A stretch of 64,000 bases of DNA from CAISIP01 sp038326025 (GTDB taxonomy: Bacteria > Pseudomonadota > Gammaproteobacteria > Burkholderiales > Burkholderiaceae_C), in assembly GCA_038326025.1 (NCBI GenBank), contig JBBQJP010000001.1:124001-188000 (forward strand), written 5' to 3'. The translations under genes were made by a program, and so were the position numbers. The notes beneath the pieces were generated by a model. That model made no database searches. It was not told the origin of the DNA and saw nothing but the letters and a program-made list of their open reading frames with translations. Positions within the stretch are counted from its first letter, which is position 1. Each line of letters starts with the position of its first letter. Below, piece after piece: positions 1 through 8,706 of this stretch.

Positions 1-725
1 TACATCTGGCGAGTCGTGGTGTCCAGTGTGGCGAACAACTGGTCGGCGGCATATGCCCGCTCATTGACCAGGCTGTTGAACAGGCTGGTTTTGCCCGCAT
101 TGGTATAACCTACCAGCGAAATACTGAAGGTATCGCGGCGCTGGCGCTGCCGGCGTTGGGTCTGGCGCTGGCGTTTGACCTTTTGCAGCCGCTCTTTGGT
201 GCGCTTGATATGGTCGCCGATCATGCGTCGGTCGAGTTCGATCTGGGTTTCGCCGGGACCACCGCGCGCGCCGATGCCACCGCGCTGGCGCTCCAGGTGG
301 GACCAGCGTCGTACCAGGCGCGTACTCAGGTATTGCAAGCGGGCCAGCTCCACCTGAAGCTTGCCCTCGTGACTGCGCGCCCGTTGCGCAAATATTTCGA
401 GAATCAGCAGCGTGCGGTCGTTGACCGGCATCTCAAGATGGCGCTCCAGGTTGCGTTGTTGGGCCGGGCTCAGCGCCTGATCAAACAGGATCTCGGTCGC
501 GCCCACCTGCATGGCCAACTGCTTGATCTCGTCCGCCTTGCCGCTGCCCAGGAAAAGTGCCGCGTCGGGCGCCCGTCGTTTGCAGGTCACCCGGGCCACT
601 GGGCGCAGGCCTGCGGTGGCCGCCAGCAAGCCCAACTCCTCGAGCTCCCCATCGAAATGGGGCAAGCCGAGGTCAACGCCCACCAGAATGGTGGCGGCAG
701 TTTGTGAATCAGCGGAAATGGTCAA
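1..725 (-). CDS. hflX: GTPase HflX (partial, C-terminus outside window)
   Basis: Ribosome-associated GTPase; HflX proteins bind the 50S subunit and help split stalled ribosomes. About 241 residues are visible. Residues 10-120 form the HflX N-terminal domain, followed by the glycine-rich stretch GGIGARGGPGETQ near residue 149. A basic helix leads into the G domain, whose P-loop GYTNAGKT is at about 206-213. The reading frame runs off the left edge before the remaining G motifs. The start is uncertain: no ATG exists between an upstream in-frame stop and the conserved region. A TTG at 725 is the best fit and a GTG at 683 is an alternative; neither has a strong Shine-Dalgarno. It lies 67 bases downstream of hfq on the same strand, the usual hfq-hflX arrangement. 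Confidence 0.95.
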   Translation of the reverse strand, partial: MTISADSQTAATILVGVDLGLPHFDGELEELGLLAATAGLRPVARVTCKRRAPDAALFLGSGKADEIKQLAMQVGATEILFDQALSPAQQRNLERHLEMPVNDRTLLILEIFAQRARSHEGKLQVELARLQYLSTRLVRRWSHLERQRGGIGARGGPGETQIELDRRMIGDHIKRTKERLQKVKRQRQTQRRQRQRRDTFSISLVGYTNAGKTSLFNSLVNERAYAADQLFATLDTTTRQM

Positions 726-792
726 TCTGGGGCAAGGCCGGTCGGCGATGGGTGCGCGCGGAGCTCAGCGTTGCCGGCCGATGGTGCCGCAA

Positions 793-1044
793 TCAGGCTG
801 CAGCCGGCGCGTCACCGCCCTCGTTGACAGAGAAAGTCACTGCACGACCTGGCACGATGGTGGAAATGGCGTGTTTGTAAACCATCTGTGTCACGGTGTT
901 GCGCAGCAGGACGACGTACTGGTCAAAAGACTCGATCTGACCTTGAAGCTTGATGCCGTTGACCAGATAGATCGAAACCGGAATATGTTCCCGGCGCAGG
1001 GCGTTGAGAAATGGATCCTGCAGAAGTTGACCTTTGTTGCTCAC
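793..1044 (-). CDS. hfq: RNA chaperone Hfq
   Basis: Hexameric Sm-like RNA chaperone that pairs small RNAs with mRNAs. The product has 83 residues. It carries the conserved opening SNKGQLLQDPFLNALR, the Sm1 region ending in IESFDQYVVLL, and the Sm2 motif YKHAISTIVP. The C-terminal tail is short and ends in alanines, as in other betaproteobacterial Hfq proteins. The start is a GTG at 1044, preceded by a GGAGAAT ribosome site. An in-frame ATG further upstream would add a non-conserved 32-residue leader and is rejected. The gene sits between der and hflX on the same strand. The 135-base gap to der leaves room for its own promoter, though I see no clear one. Confidence 0.97.
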   Translation of the reverse strand: MSNKGQLLQDPFLNALRREHIPVSIYLVNGIKLQGQIESFDQYVVLLRNTVTQMVYKHAISTIVPGRAVTFSVNEGGDAPAAA

Positions 1045-1179
1045 GATATTCTCCGTGTTCTGGATGTGAAAAGATGTCGGGACGATAACACAGCAAGACC
1101 GTGACAAGCCGTAACCACCATGAATAGCCCCGATTGTCAATGCCCTGCCCCGTCACCCGGCAATGGCCAGGCTGGACCG

Positions 1180-2517
1180 TCAATCCCTGTCGGTAAATGG
1201 GTTCTGCGAGGATTTCATCTGGATACGCAGTGGCGTACCGACCAGATTGAATTCCTTGCGGAAACGGCCTTCCAGGAAACGCTTGTACGCGTCGGTCACA
1301 TGCTCAAGCGAATTGCCATGCACGATGATGATCGGTGGATTCATGCCGCCCTGGTGGGCGTAGCGCAATTTGGGACGGAACATGCCGGCGCGCTTGGGGC
1401 TCTGGAACTGCACGGCCTCGAGCAGCAGGCGCGTGAGCACCGGTGTTGACATCTTGCAGTTGGCCGCCTTGTGCGCCTGTGCGATCGAGGTCCATAACGG
1501 ACCCAGGCCCTGACGCTTGCGCGCGGAAATCAGATGCATCGACGCGAATTTCAGAAACGGCAAACGGGTCTCGACCGAACGTTTGACCAATTCGCGCTGG
1601 TATTCGTCAATCGCATCCCATTTATTGATGGCCAGCACCACCGAGCGGCCGCTTTCCAGGATGTAGCCCGCGATATGGGCATCCTGATCGGTAACGCCTT
1701 GCGTCGCGTCGATCAGCAGCAACACCACATGGGCCGATTCGATAGCCTGAAGCGTCTTGACCACCGAGAATTTCTCGATCGCCTCGAACACCTTGCCCCT
1801 GCGCCGCAAACCGGCGGTGTCGATCAATTCGAAACGCTGACCATGGCGCTCGAACGGCACCATGATTGCGTCGCGCGTGGTACCGGGCTGATCGAAGGCA
1901 ACCAGCCGCTCTTCGCCAAGCCAGGTATTGATCAGTGTGGACTTGCCCACATTGGGCCGTCCGGCCACGGCCAGGCGGATCGCAGTGCTGGCGGCGTCCT
2001 CGGCCTCTTGCGCCTCCTGGGCGGCTGCATACGGCACCAGCACCTGGTCGAGCAATGGTTTCAGACCCTGGCCATGGGCCGCGGATACCGCATGCACCTC
2101 GCCCAAGCCCAGTTCGAAGAACTCACCCAGACGGCTGCCGTCTTTCATGCCTTCGGCCTTGTTGGCCACCAGGACGCAGGTTTTGCCCAAGCGGCGCAAG
2201 AACGTCGCGATGTCATAGTCCTGCGTCGAAATGCCTTCGCGCGCATCCACCACGAACAACACCACGTCGGCCTCGGCCACCGCCTGGCGCGTCTGCTTGC
2301 CCATTTCGCGCACCACACCGTCGGCGGCATCGGGCTCGAATCCGCCGGTATCGACGACGATGTACTCGATTTTTCCGTGATGCCCATTGCCGTAATGGCG
2401 ATCACGGGTCAGGCCGGCAAAATCGGCCACGATCGCATCGCGCGATTGGGTCAGCCGATTGAACAGCGTGGATTTGCCCACGTTGGGTCTTCCGACCAGG
2501 GCCAATACGGGTTTCAT
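1180..2517 (-). CDS. der: Ribosome biogenesis GTPase Der (EngA)
   Basis: Essential GTPase needed for maturation of the 50S ribosomal subunit. The protein has 445 residues and two tandem G domains. The first P-loop GRPNVGKS is at 9-16 with DTGG near 56-59 and NKAE near 119. The second P-loop GRPNVGKS is at 186-193 with DTAG and NKWD further on. From about residue 350 comes the KH-like domain typical of Der, with a basic C-terminal end. Length and domain order match the family. It lies 29 bases downstream of bamB, a pairing conserved across proteobacteria. Confidence 0.98.
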   Translation of the reverse strand: MKPVLALVGRPNVGKSTLFNRLTQSRDAIVADFAGLTRDRHYGNGHHGKIEYIVVDTGGFEPDAADGVVREMGKQTRQAVAEADVVLFVVDAREGISTQDYDIATFLRRLGKTCVLVANKAEGMKDGSRLGEFFELGLGEVHAVSAAHGQGLKPLLDQVLVPYAAAQEAQEAEDAASTAIRLAVAGRPNVGKSTLINTWLGEERLVAFDQPGTTRDAIMVPFERHGQRFELIDTAGLRRRGKVFEAIEKFSVVKTLQAIESAHVVLLLIDATQGVTDQDAHIAGYILESGRSVVLAINKWDAIDEYQRELVKRSVETRLPFLKFASMHLISARKRQGLGPLWTSIAQAHKAANCKMSTPVLTRLLLEAVQFQSPKRAGMFRPKLRYAHQGGMNPPIIIVHGNSLEHVTDAYKRFLEGRFRKEFNLVGTPLRIQMKSSQNPFTDRD

Positions 2518-2546
2518 GCTGTCAATCCGGTCTTCAAAAGAATAAG

Positions 2547-3692
2547 TTACTCGGGCCGGAAACCGAACACGCCACCTTTTTCGGTGACCACAACCAGTGT
2601 ATTACCGACCACCACAGGTGGTGCAACGATGGCGGACCCATCTGTTGGCATCCGATTCATCAGACTGCCATCCTGGCGGGACAGAAAATGCACCAGTCCG
2701 GTCGCGTCGCCAACCGCTACGGTACGTCCGATCGCCAAAGGCGCTGTCAGCCCGCGGTATTTGAGCCGCTCCGACGTCCAGGCCTTCTCGCCATCCGAGC
2801 GGCGCCAGGCGATCACCTGACCATCCGCCTCGGTGCCAAACACGAAGTCCGCATCGCCATGCACGCCTTGGGCGCCCACTGCCGGCTTGGTCCACAGCAG
2901 GTTGCCGCGCGCCGCATTGACACACCCGATCGCGGTCTGGAAAGCGCGCGCGCAAATCACATCCCCCTCGCGACTGACACGCCCGACCAGGTCGACCAGG
3001 CGCTCCACATCATTGGTGCCGCGCGACGTGGCGATGGGCGCCTCCCAGCGTACGCTGCCGGTGAGTGGATGGAGTCCGACCAGGCGACCAGAAATTCCCA
3101 CGACCAGGGTATCGCCTACGGCCAGCATGACACTTGACTGGTGCACCGACAACGGGATGTCGCCTGGGCGGGTATAGGTCCACAGGCGCCGCCCGGACCG
3201 GCCATCGTAGGCGGATACGGCGCGGTCAGCCGTCATGACAAACACACGTTCGCCTGCAACCAGCGGAGCCGTGAAGCTCAGGGCACCAAGCTTTTCACGC
3301 CAGACTTCGCGGCCACGCTCGAATGCCAGCAATTCATTGGCACGGGTGACGACGGCCGTAATACGCCCATCGCTGCCAACACCTCCGGCGATACCGTCCA
3401 CCACCTTGGCGCGCCACTGATCTGCACCCGTACTGCCATCCAGGGCGGCCACACTGCCGTCACCGCCAGCAAGTGATACGGTGTTGTTGTGGACGTGGGG
3501 GTCAAGCGGAAAGTTGACCGGCCCGATGCGTGAGGTCCAGGCCAGTCGAACGCTGATGAGCGCCGCGTTGGGGCTCAACTCTGTTGGCTTGGGCTTGTCG
3601 GGTCCGCTCGAGCACGCGCCCAGCAATAACGCCGCTGCGCCGGCCACCATCAGGCCGACCACGCGCACACGCCATTTCCGCTGCATCGTCAT
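2547..3692 (-). CDS. bamB: Outer-membrane assembly lipoprotein BamB
   Basis: Lipoprotein subunit of the BAM complex that inserts beta-barrel proteins into the outer membrane. The 381-residue product begins with a basic n-region and a hydrophobic core ending in the lipobox LLLGAC, so Cys27 is the predicted lipidated residue. The rest is made of repeated beta-propeller blades of the PQQ-like type, with recurrent patterns such as DGSTGADQWR, DGRSGRRLW and DGSLMNRM. The ATG overlaps the end of the upstream yfgM by 4 bases, indicating coupled translation. Order yfgM-bamB-der is the standard one. Confidence 0.96.
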   Translation of the reverse strand: MTMQRKWRVRVVGLMVAGAAALLLGACSSGPDKPKPTELSPNAALISVRLAWTSRIGPVNFPLDPHVHNNTVSLAGGDGSVAALDGSTGADQWRAKVVDGIAGGVGSDGRITAVVTRANELLAFERGREVWREKLGALSFTAPLVAGERVFVMTADRAVSAYDGRSGRRLWTYTRPGDIPLSVHQSSVMLAVGDTLVVGISGRLVGLHPLTGSVRWEAPIATSRGTNDVERLVDLVGRVSREGDVICARAFQTAIGCVNAARGNLLWTKPAVGAQGVHGDADFVFGTEADGQVIAWRRSDGEKAWTSERLKYRGLTAPLAIGRTVAVGDATGLVHFLSRQDGSLMNRMPTDGSAIVAPPVVVGNTLVVVTEKGGVFGFRPE

Positions 3693-4369
3693 TTTTTGCC
3701 TTCCGAAGCCACGGCAGCCGGGGTAGTGGGCCGTGGGTCGGCTCCCAGTGCCGCCAACTTGACCTCCACCAGGCGCCGGTACTCGATCCGGTCAGATAAG
3801 CCCTTGTAGGCTTTCTCGTATTCGGCCTTTGCCTCCACCGATTTACCCTGCATGCTCAGAACATCACCCTTGCGGTCCGCGACCAGGGCACTGAACTCGG
3901 CGGGAAAGCTGCCATTCAAGTGCGCCATGGCTGAGGTGAAGTCCTTGGTTTCGGCCGCCACGGCTGCCAGTCGCAGACGTGCAATGGCCTGGTAAGCCGG
4001 ATCGGCCGAATGTTCGGCCACCCATGACAGGGTCGCTTTGGCGGGTTCAGTCTTGCCTGCGCCTTGCAGGCTGCTGGACACCAGCAGGCCCGCTTGCATC
4101 GCATAGGCGCTGCTGCCAAAACGATCCTTCATGTCACCGAAGGCCCGTGTGAGCTTGTCGGCATCGGCCTCAACGGCCAGGCGTTCGATCTCGCCATACA
4201 AGGCCGAGGCCTGCGACGCCTGGCTGCGTTGCCAGTACTGGTAGCCGTTCCAGCCCGCATACGCCGCCAGCACGGCAATCAGCAACCAAGTGATCGGGTT
4301 GCCGTATTGCTTCCAGAAATGCTTGATCTGATCGAGTTGTTCTTGTTCTTCGAGGTCTAGTGTTGCCAT
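3689..4369 (-). CDS. yfgM: YfgM-like TPR membrane protein
   Basis: Tetratricopeptide protein anchored in the inner membrane; E. coli YfgM is an ancillary partner of the SecYEG translocon and PpiD. The 226-residue product has a cytoplasmic N-terminal helix rich in Glu/Gln, one membrane segment at about residues 24-42, and a periplasmic alpha-helical repeat region. There is no cleavable signal. Position between hisS and bamB is diagnostic: this gene is found there in most beta- and gammaproteobacteria. It starts 13 bases after hisS and overlaps bamB by 4 bases. Confidence 0.9.
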   Translation of the reverse strand: MATLDLEEQEQLDQIKHFWKQYGNPITWLLIAVLAAYAGWNGYQYWQRSQASQASALYGEIERLAVEADADKLTRAFGDMKDRFGSSAYAMQAGLLVSSSLQGAGKTEPAKATLSWVAEHSADPAYQAIARLRLAAVAAETKDFTSAMAHLNGSFPAEFSALVADRKGDVLSMQGKSVEAKAEYEKAYKGLSDRIEYRRLVEVKLAALGADPRPTTPAAVASEGKK

Positions 4370-4382
4370 GGCTTGTCTTCAA

Positions 4383-5708
4383 TTAGGTGGGCAATTGTAG
4401 GGTTGCGGCCCAGTCGCGAACGTCGGCGAGCATGCGCAGGGTCTGGACGCCTTCGCCATCGCGCAGCGCCTTGACCGTGACCTGGCCTTGCGCCACTTCG
4501 GAGGCACCAAAAATGAGTGCAAATCGTGCGCCGCTGCTGTCGGCGCGCTTGAATTGCGATTTCATGCTGCCGGCGCCGACCTGCGCACCGGCATGCATCT
4601 GCACCCGCACACCGGCATCGCGCAGAATATGCAGGGTCTGGAAAACCAGCGGCAACCCGGCGGTATCGGGAACCACAGCGTAAACGTCGGGAGCCACAAC
4701 ACTCGCCGCCTGACCCCGCACACGCAACAATTCGAGCACTCTTTCGATGCCCATGCCCCAACCCACTCCCGGTGTGGGCTTGCCGCCGAGCACTTCGAAC
4801 AATCCGTCGTAGCGACCACCGCCGCACAGGGTGCCCTGGGCGCCCAGCTCGTCCGTGATGAATTCGAATACGGTATGACTGTAGTAGTCCAGCCCGCGAA
4901 CGGCACGCGGATTGACGCTCCACGGCACACCACTCGCGGTGAGCAAGGTTTTCACGGTCTCGAAATGTGCCAGCGATGCCTCGCCGAGAAAACTCAGCAG
5001 CTGCGGCGCCTGCGCCACCATCTCCTGCATGGCTGGATTCTTGGTGTCCAGAATACGCAGGGGATTGCTGTGCAGCCGGCGCCGGGCATCGGCATCGAGC
5101 AGGTCGACATGGGATTCGAAATAGGCAATCAAGGCCAGACGATGCTGCTGGCGCTCGTCTGACAGGCCCAGACTGTTGAGTTCAACGCGAATGCCGGGCA
5201 ACCCCAAACGCGCGAGCAGATGCGAAGCCAGCACGATCAGTTCGGCATCGACTTCCGGCCCGGCAAAGCCGAGGGCCTCGGCGCCCACCTGGTAGAACTG
5301 GCGGTAACGTCCACGCTGCGGCCGTTCGTGCCGAAACATCGGTCCCATGTAATACAGCCGCTTGCCACCGTCGTAGGTCAGGTTGTGCTCGATGGCCGCG
5401 CGCACCACGCCCGGCGTGTTTTCCGGACGCAGCGTGAGGTGCTCGCCGTTGAGCCTGTCCTCAAAGGAGTACATCTCCTTCTCGACGATGTCGGTGGTCT
5501 CGCCCGTGCCTTTGACGAACAGTTGCGTATGCTCGACGATGGGCGTGCGGATGCTGCCGTAGGCATAACAGCCCATGACGTCGCGCACATGTTGTTCAAA
5601 CCATTCCCATTGCGCCGATTCGGGCGGGAAGATGTCATTCATCCCCTTGACGGCGGCAAGTCTGCCGACCCGTGACTGGTCCTGTGGTTTCACCATTGTT
5701 GTCGTCAT
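4383..5708 (-). CDS. hisS: Histidyl-tRNA synthetase
   Basis: Class II aminoacyl-tRNA synthetase that charges tRNA-His. The protein has 441 residues. The N-terminus contains the KGMNDIFPPE motif at 21-30 that binds substrate in HisRS. Motif 2 (FRHERPQRGRYRQF) is at about 125-138. The histidine-binding motif RGLDYYSHTVFEF and a motif 3 region (GVGWGMGIERV) follow. The C-terminal anticodon-binding domain makes up the last ~100 residues. It starts with ATGA overlapping the stop of ispG, so the two are probably translationally coupled. Confidence 0.98.
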   Translation of the reverse strand: MTTTMVKPQDQSRVGRLAAVKGMNDIFPPESAQWEWFEQHVRDVMGCYAYGSIRTPIVEHTQLFVKGTGETTDIVEKEMYSFEDRLNGEHLTLRPENTPGVVRAAIEHNLTYDGGKRLYYMGPMFRHERPQRGRYRQFYQVGAEALGFAGPEVDAELIVLASHLLARLGLPGIRVELNSLGLSDERQQHRLALIAYFESHVDLLDADARRRLHSNPLRILDTKNPAMQEMVAQAPQLLSFLGEASLAHFETVKTLLTASGVPWSVNPRAVRGLDYYSHTVFEFITDELGAQGTLCGGGRYDGLFEVLGGKPTPGVGWGMGIERVLELLRVRGQAASVVAPDVYAVVPDTAGLPLVFQTLHILRDAGVRVQMHAGAQVGAGSMKSQFKRADSSGARFALIFGASEVAQGQVTVKALRDGEGVQTLRMLADVRDWAATLQLPT

Positions 5709-6988
5709 CCGGCCGATTCGGCCACTGTCACGGGAGCACCAAAGCGCTTTTCGATGTAGTTCTCGACCACGACCTGGAAATCGTGGGCAATCGAGTCGCC
5801 GCGCAGCGTCATGCGTTTTTCACCATCGATAAAAACCGGGGCGGCCGGTGCCTCTCCGGTTCCGGGCAGGCTAATGCCGATATCGGCATGTTTGCTTTCG
5901 CCTGGACCATTCACGATGCAGCCCATCACGGCCACCTTGAGTCGCTCGACACCTGGATATTTTTCGCGCCAGACTGGCATCTGCGCACGCAGGAAACCGT
6001 CGATCTGCTGGGTCAGTTCCTGAAATGTGGTGCTGGTGGTGCGCCCGCACCCCGGACACGCCGTGACACTGGGCACAAAGGGGCGTACACCGAGCGACTG
6101 CAAAATTTCGGTCGCCACCACCACCTCCTGCGTGCGGGCTTCGCCCGGCGCCGGTGTCAGCGACACCCGGATCGTGTCTCCGATGCCATCCTGAAGCAGG
6201 ATCGCCAATGCCGCAGACGACCCCACGATACCCTTGGCCCCCATACCGGCCTCGGTCAGACCCAGATGCAACGCGTAATCGCAGCGCTGCGCCAGCGCAC
6301 GATAGACGGCCACCAGATCCTGCACGCCACTGACCTTGCACGACAGGATGATCTGGTTCGGATCCAGGCCCATGTCGCGTGCCTGGTCCGCAGAGCCGAC
6401 GGCCGAACGGATCAGGGCTTCGTACATCACGGATTTGGCATCCCAGGGCTGGGCGCGGGTGGCATTCTCATCCATCAATCGCGACAGCAATTCCTGGTCC
6501 AGGCTGCCCCAGTTCACCCCGATACGGACCGCCTTGCCCCAGCGCATGGCGACCTCGATCATCTGGGAGAACTGGCGGTCGTGCTTGTCGCCCTTGCCCA
6601 CATTGCCCGGATTGATCCGGTATTTGGACAGGGCCTGGGCGCATTCAGGGAAATCGGTCAGCAGGCGATGGCCGTTGTAGTGGAAATCACCCACCAGCGG
6701 CACGTCGATTCCCATGCGGTCCAATTGCTCGCGGATCGGCGCCACCGCCTGGGCGGCTTCCGGCGTATTGACAGTAATGCGCACCATCTCCGAGCCGGCC
6801 AGCGCCAGCGCCTTGACCTGGATCGCGGTACCGATCACGTCTACCGTGTCGGTATTGGTCATCGACTGCACCCGTACCGGCGCGCCACCACCGATGGTGA
6901 CGATGCGCGATCCCCATGCGACCTGCGCCTGTCGGGTGACATGGCGCGTGATGGCGATGGGGAGAATGGGCTCCTGGATAAAGGTCAT
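5705..6988 (-). CDS. ispG: 4-hydroxy-3-methylbut-2-enyl diphosphate synthase IspG
   Basis: Fe-S enzyme of the MEP isoprenoid pathway; it reductively converts MEcPP to HMBPP. The protein has 427 residues. The N-terminal TIM-barrel starts with the VQSMTNTDT motif at about 40-48. The C-terminal domain has the 4Fe-4S ligands Cys311 and Cys314 (ACPGCGR), Cys357 and Glu364 (GCIVNGPGE). The insert between the two domains is slightly long, as in betaproteobacteria. It lies 4 bases after rodZ and overlaps hisS. ispD and ispF of the same pathway occur at 56-57.5 kb in this window. Confidence 0.98.
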   Translation of the reverse strand: MTFIQEPILPIAITRHVTRQAQVAWGSRIVTIGGGAPVRVQSMTNTDTVDVIGTAIQVKALALAGSEMVRITVNTPEAAQAVAPIREQLDRMGIDVPLVGDFHYNGHRLLTDFPECAQALSKYRINPGNVGKGDKHDRQFSQMIEVAMRWGKAVRIGVNWGSLDQELLSRLMDENATRAQPWDAKSVMYEALIRSAVGSADQARDMGLDPNQIILSCKVSGVQDLVAVYRALAQRCDYALHLGLTEAGMGAKGIVGSSAALAILLQDGIGDTIRVSLTPAPGEARTQEVVVATEILQSLGVRPFVPSVTACPGCGRTTSTTFQELTQQIDGFLRAQMPVWREKYPGVERLKVAVMGCIVNGPGESKHADIGISLPGTGEAPAAPVFIDGEKRMTLRGDSIAHDFQVVVENYIEKRFGAPVTVAESAG

Positions 6989-6992
6989 GATG

Positions 6993-7877
6993 TCACTTGA
7001 TCTGGAATCGGGCCACGTTGTCCTTGGCCACCGGTGTCAATTCGAACGGCTTGCCGCGCACCAGCACGTCAATCGCATTGGCGCGGCCGACCACAACGGT
7101 CAGCGGTAGCGCACCGTTGATGCGCACCGATTCTCCGGCGTCCAAGGTCTTGCGCAGATGGACCACGCCATCGGCAGCCAGGACTTGCACCCAGGCAGCT
7201 TCGCGCGCATTGAAAACAGCGATTGCAGCAGACTCTGCAGCAGCTGAAGGCACGAGCGCAGCAGCAGCCGGTGTTACGGCCGATGCCGAGGCCGCAACAG
7301 ATGCTGCAATCGCAGGGGTAACAACTGCTGCGCTATCCGAAGCGGCGACTTCGGGCATGATTGCTGCCGGTGCCAACAGTGGCAGCGGCGTGGGCAGCAC
7401 CATCGTCACCTCGCCATCAACCGCAGCCGGAAAACCGGCACTGTCGCGCAAGGACGGCAGCAGCAACACGACAAGGGCGCCCAGCAGCAATGCAGCGGAA
7501 ATCAGCAGCACCGGTTTTGGCAGACTGAACGATCGCGACAGGCGAAATCCACGGCCCGAATCGAGTCGTACCGGCTCGCCGATCCCCCCTCCGACCACGG
7601 GCATGGACCGCAATTGCGGCAGTTGCTGCAAGATCGGTTCGGGGTCGATCTTGAGCGTGCGGCAGACGGTCGCGGCCAGCGCCCGCGCAAACACCGCGTC
7701 GGGCAATTGTTCGAGGTCATCCGCCTCCAGCGCCTCTAGCTTCTTGACCGGCACCTTCAACGATACCGCCAGCGCGCTGATATGCAAGCCCGCTGCCTCG
7801 CGCGCGGCGCGCAGCATCGCCCCGGCAGAAGGTCCTGCAGGCATCGGCACATCATTCGATTCCATTGGATCACTCAT
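6993..7877 (-). CDS. rodZ: RodZ-like cytoskeleton protein (HTH plus membrane segment)
   Basis: Bitopic membrane protein that links the MreB cytoskeleton to the cell-wall elongation machinery. The 294-residue product has an N-terminal Cro/CI-type helix-turn-helix at about 18-85 (MLRAAREAAGLHISALA), a membrane segment at about 122-142, a low-complexity alanine-rich periplasmic linker, and a C-terminal beta domain of the RodZ type. The start is ATG 7877, which overlaps the pilW stop by 8 bases; upstream in-frame ATGs give arginine/serine-rich nonsense. Its position before ispG is the conserved one. Confidence 0.92.
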   Translation of the reverse strand: MSDPMESNDVPMPAGPSAGAMLRAAREAAGLHISALAVSLKVPVKKLEALEADDLEQLPDAVFARALAATVCRTLKIDPEPILQQLPQLRSMPVVGGGIGEPVRLDSGRGFRLSRSFSLPKPVLLISAALLLGALVVLLLPSLRDSAGFPAAVDGEVTMVLPTPLPLLAPAAIMPEVAASDSAAVVTPAIAASVAASASAVTPAAAALVPSAAAESAAIAVFNAREAAWVQVLAADGVVHLRKTLDAGESVRINGALPLTVVVGRANAIDVLVRGKPFELTPVAKDNVARFQIK

Positions 7878-8703
7878 CGAATGCTCCCCGGTCATACAGC
7901 GCCGCCTGGGGAGACTGGGCAAAACGCTTGAGCAGCGGCACGGCCAACTGATCCATTGCATCGCGGTTGCCCAGCTTGCGCTCGACCTTGATACCGAGCC
8001 AGAGCGATTCCGCATTGGCCCACTCGCTATTGTTCAGGCGCCGGATGTAGAACTGCGCGCGCGTCAAGTCGTTGCGCTGGAACATCAGCAAGGCGAGGTT
8101 GTACTCGGTGATCGGGTTGCCGGCATCGAGTTGGAACGACTGCAGCAGGCTGGCTTCCGCCTCGGCCGGCTTGTTCGCCCGCATCTGACACAAACCTTTG
8201 GTCATCAAGGTTTTGGGTCGGTCACCGTAGTCGGGATCTTTCAGCGCCTGATCAAAGAACTGCATGGATTCGGCATGCCGATCGCGCTGGCACATCATCC
8301 AGCCCAGGTTATGCAAAGTGTTGGCGTCGCCGGGCTTGAGTGCCAGGGCGCGCCGAAAACTCGACTCCGCCAGCGCCGGATCATTGAGCCGCATGTAGAC
8401 CAGACCCCGCAAGGTATAGGCTTCGGCGAAATTCGGATCGGCCACCAATGCCTGCTTGAGCTCGTCCAGCGCAATGGTGGTCTTGCCCTGTTCAAAATAG
8501 CCCACCGCCAGTTCCAGACGAATCCGTGCCCGGGTGCGGTCCTGTGGCTCGTCGGACTGGGTCACGATGTCGGGCCGCGGAGCGCCTGTACCAGCGGCGC
8601 CGGGCGCCGCGCAAGAAGCCAGTTGCAGGCAAGCCAGTATCGCCAAGGATAGCAATACCATCCGTTGCCAGATGGTTTTGCCTACTCGATCGTTTTTCCC
8701 CAT
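7870..8703 (-). CDS. pilW: Type IV pilus biogenesis lipoprotein PilW/PilF
   Basis: Outer-membrane pilotin-like lipoprotein that supports secretin assembly and pilus stability. The 277-residue product has a signal peptide with lipobox LASC (Cys31) and then tandem TPRs from about residue 55 (ARIRLELAVGYFEQGKT, then ALVADPNFAEAYTLRG and ALALKPGDANTLHNLG). Size and TPR count match PilF/PilW. It starts 4 bases after rlmN and overlaps rodZ by 8 bases, so it is part of the same transcription unit. No other pilus gene is in the window. Confidence 0.93.
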   Translation of the reverse strand: MGKNDRVGKTIWQRMVLLSLAILACLQLASCAAPGAAGTGAPRPDIVTQSDEPQDRTRARIRLELAVGYFEQGKTTIALDELKQALVADPNFAEAYTLRGLVYMRLNDPALAESSFRRALALKPGDANTLHNLGWMMCQRDRHAESMQFFDQALKDPDYGDRPKTLMTKGLCQMRANKPAEAEASLLQSFQLDAGNPITEYNLALLMFQRNDLTRAQFYIRRLNNSEWANAESLWLGIKVERKLGNRDAMDQLAVPLLKRFAQSPQAALYDRGAFDE

Positions 8704-8706
8704 GCC

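Noticed and set aside
1534..2820. Long plus-strand open frame opposite der
   Set aside because: Antisense shadow of a high-GC gene; no motif, and der on the other strand is unambiguous.
5672..8652. Long plus-strand frames (442 and 551 codons) opposite ispG, rodZ and pilW
   Set aside because: Scrambled composition and complete antisense overlap with recognised genes.
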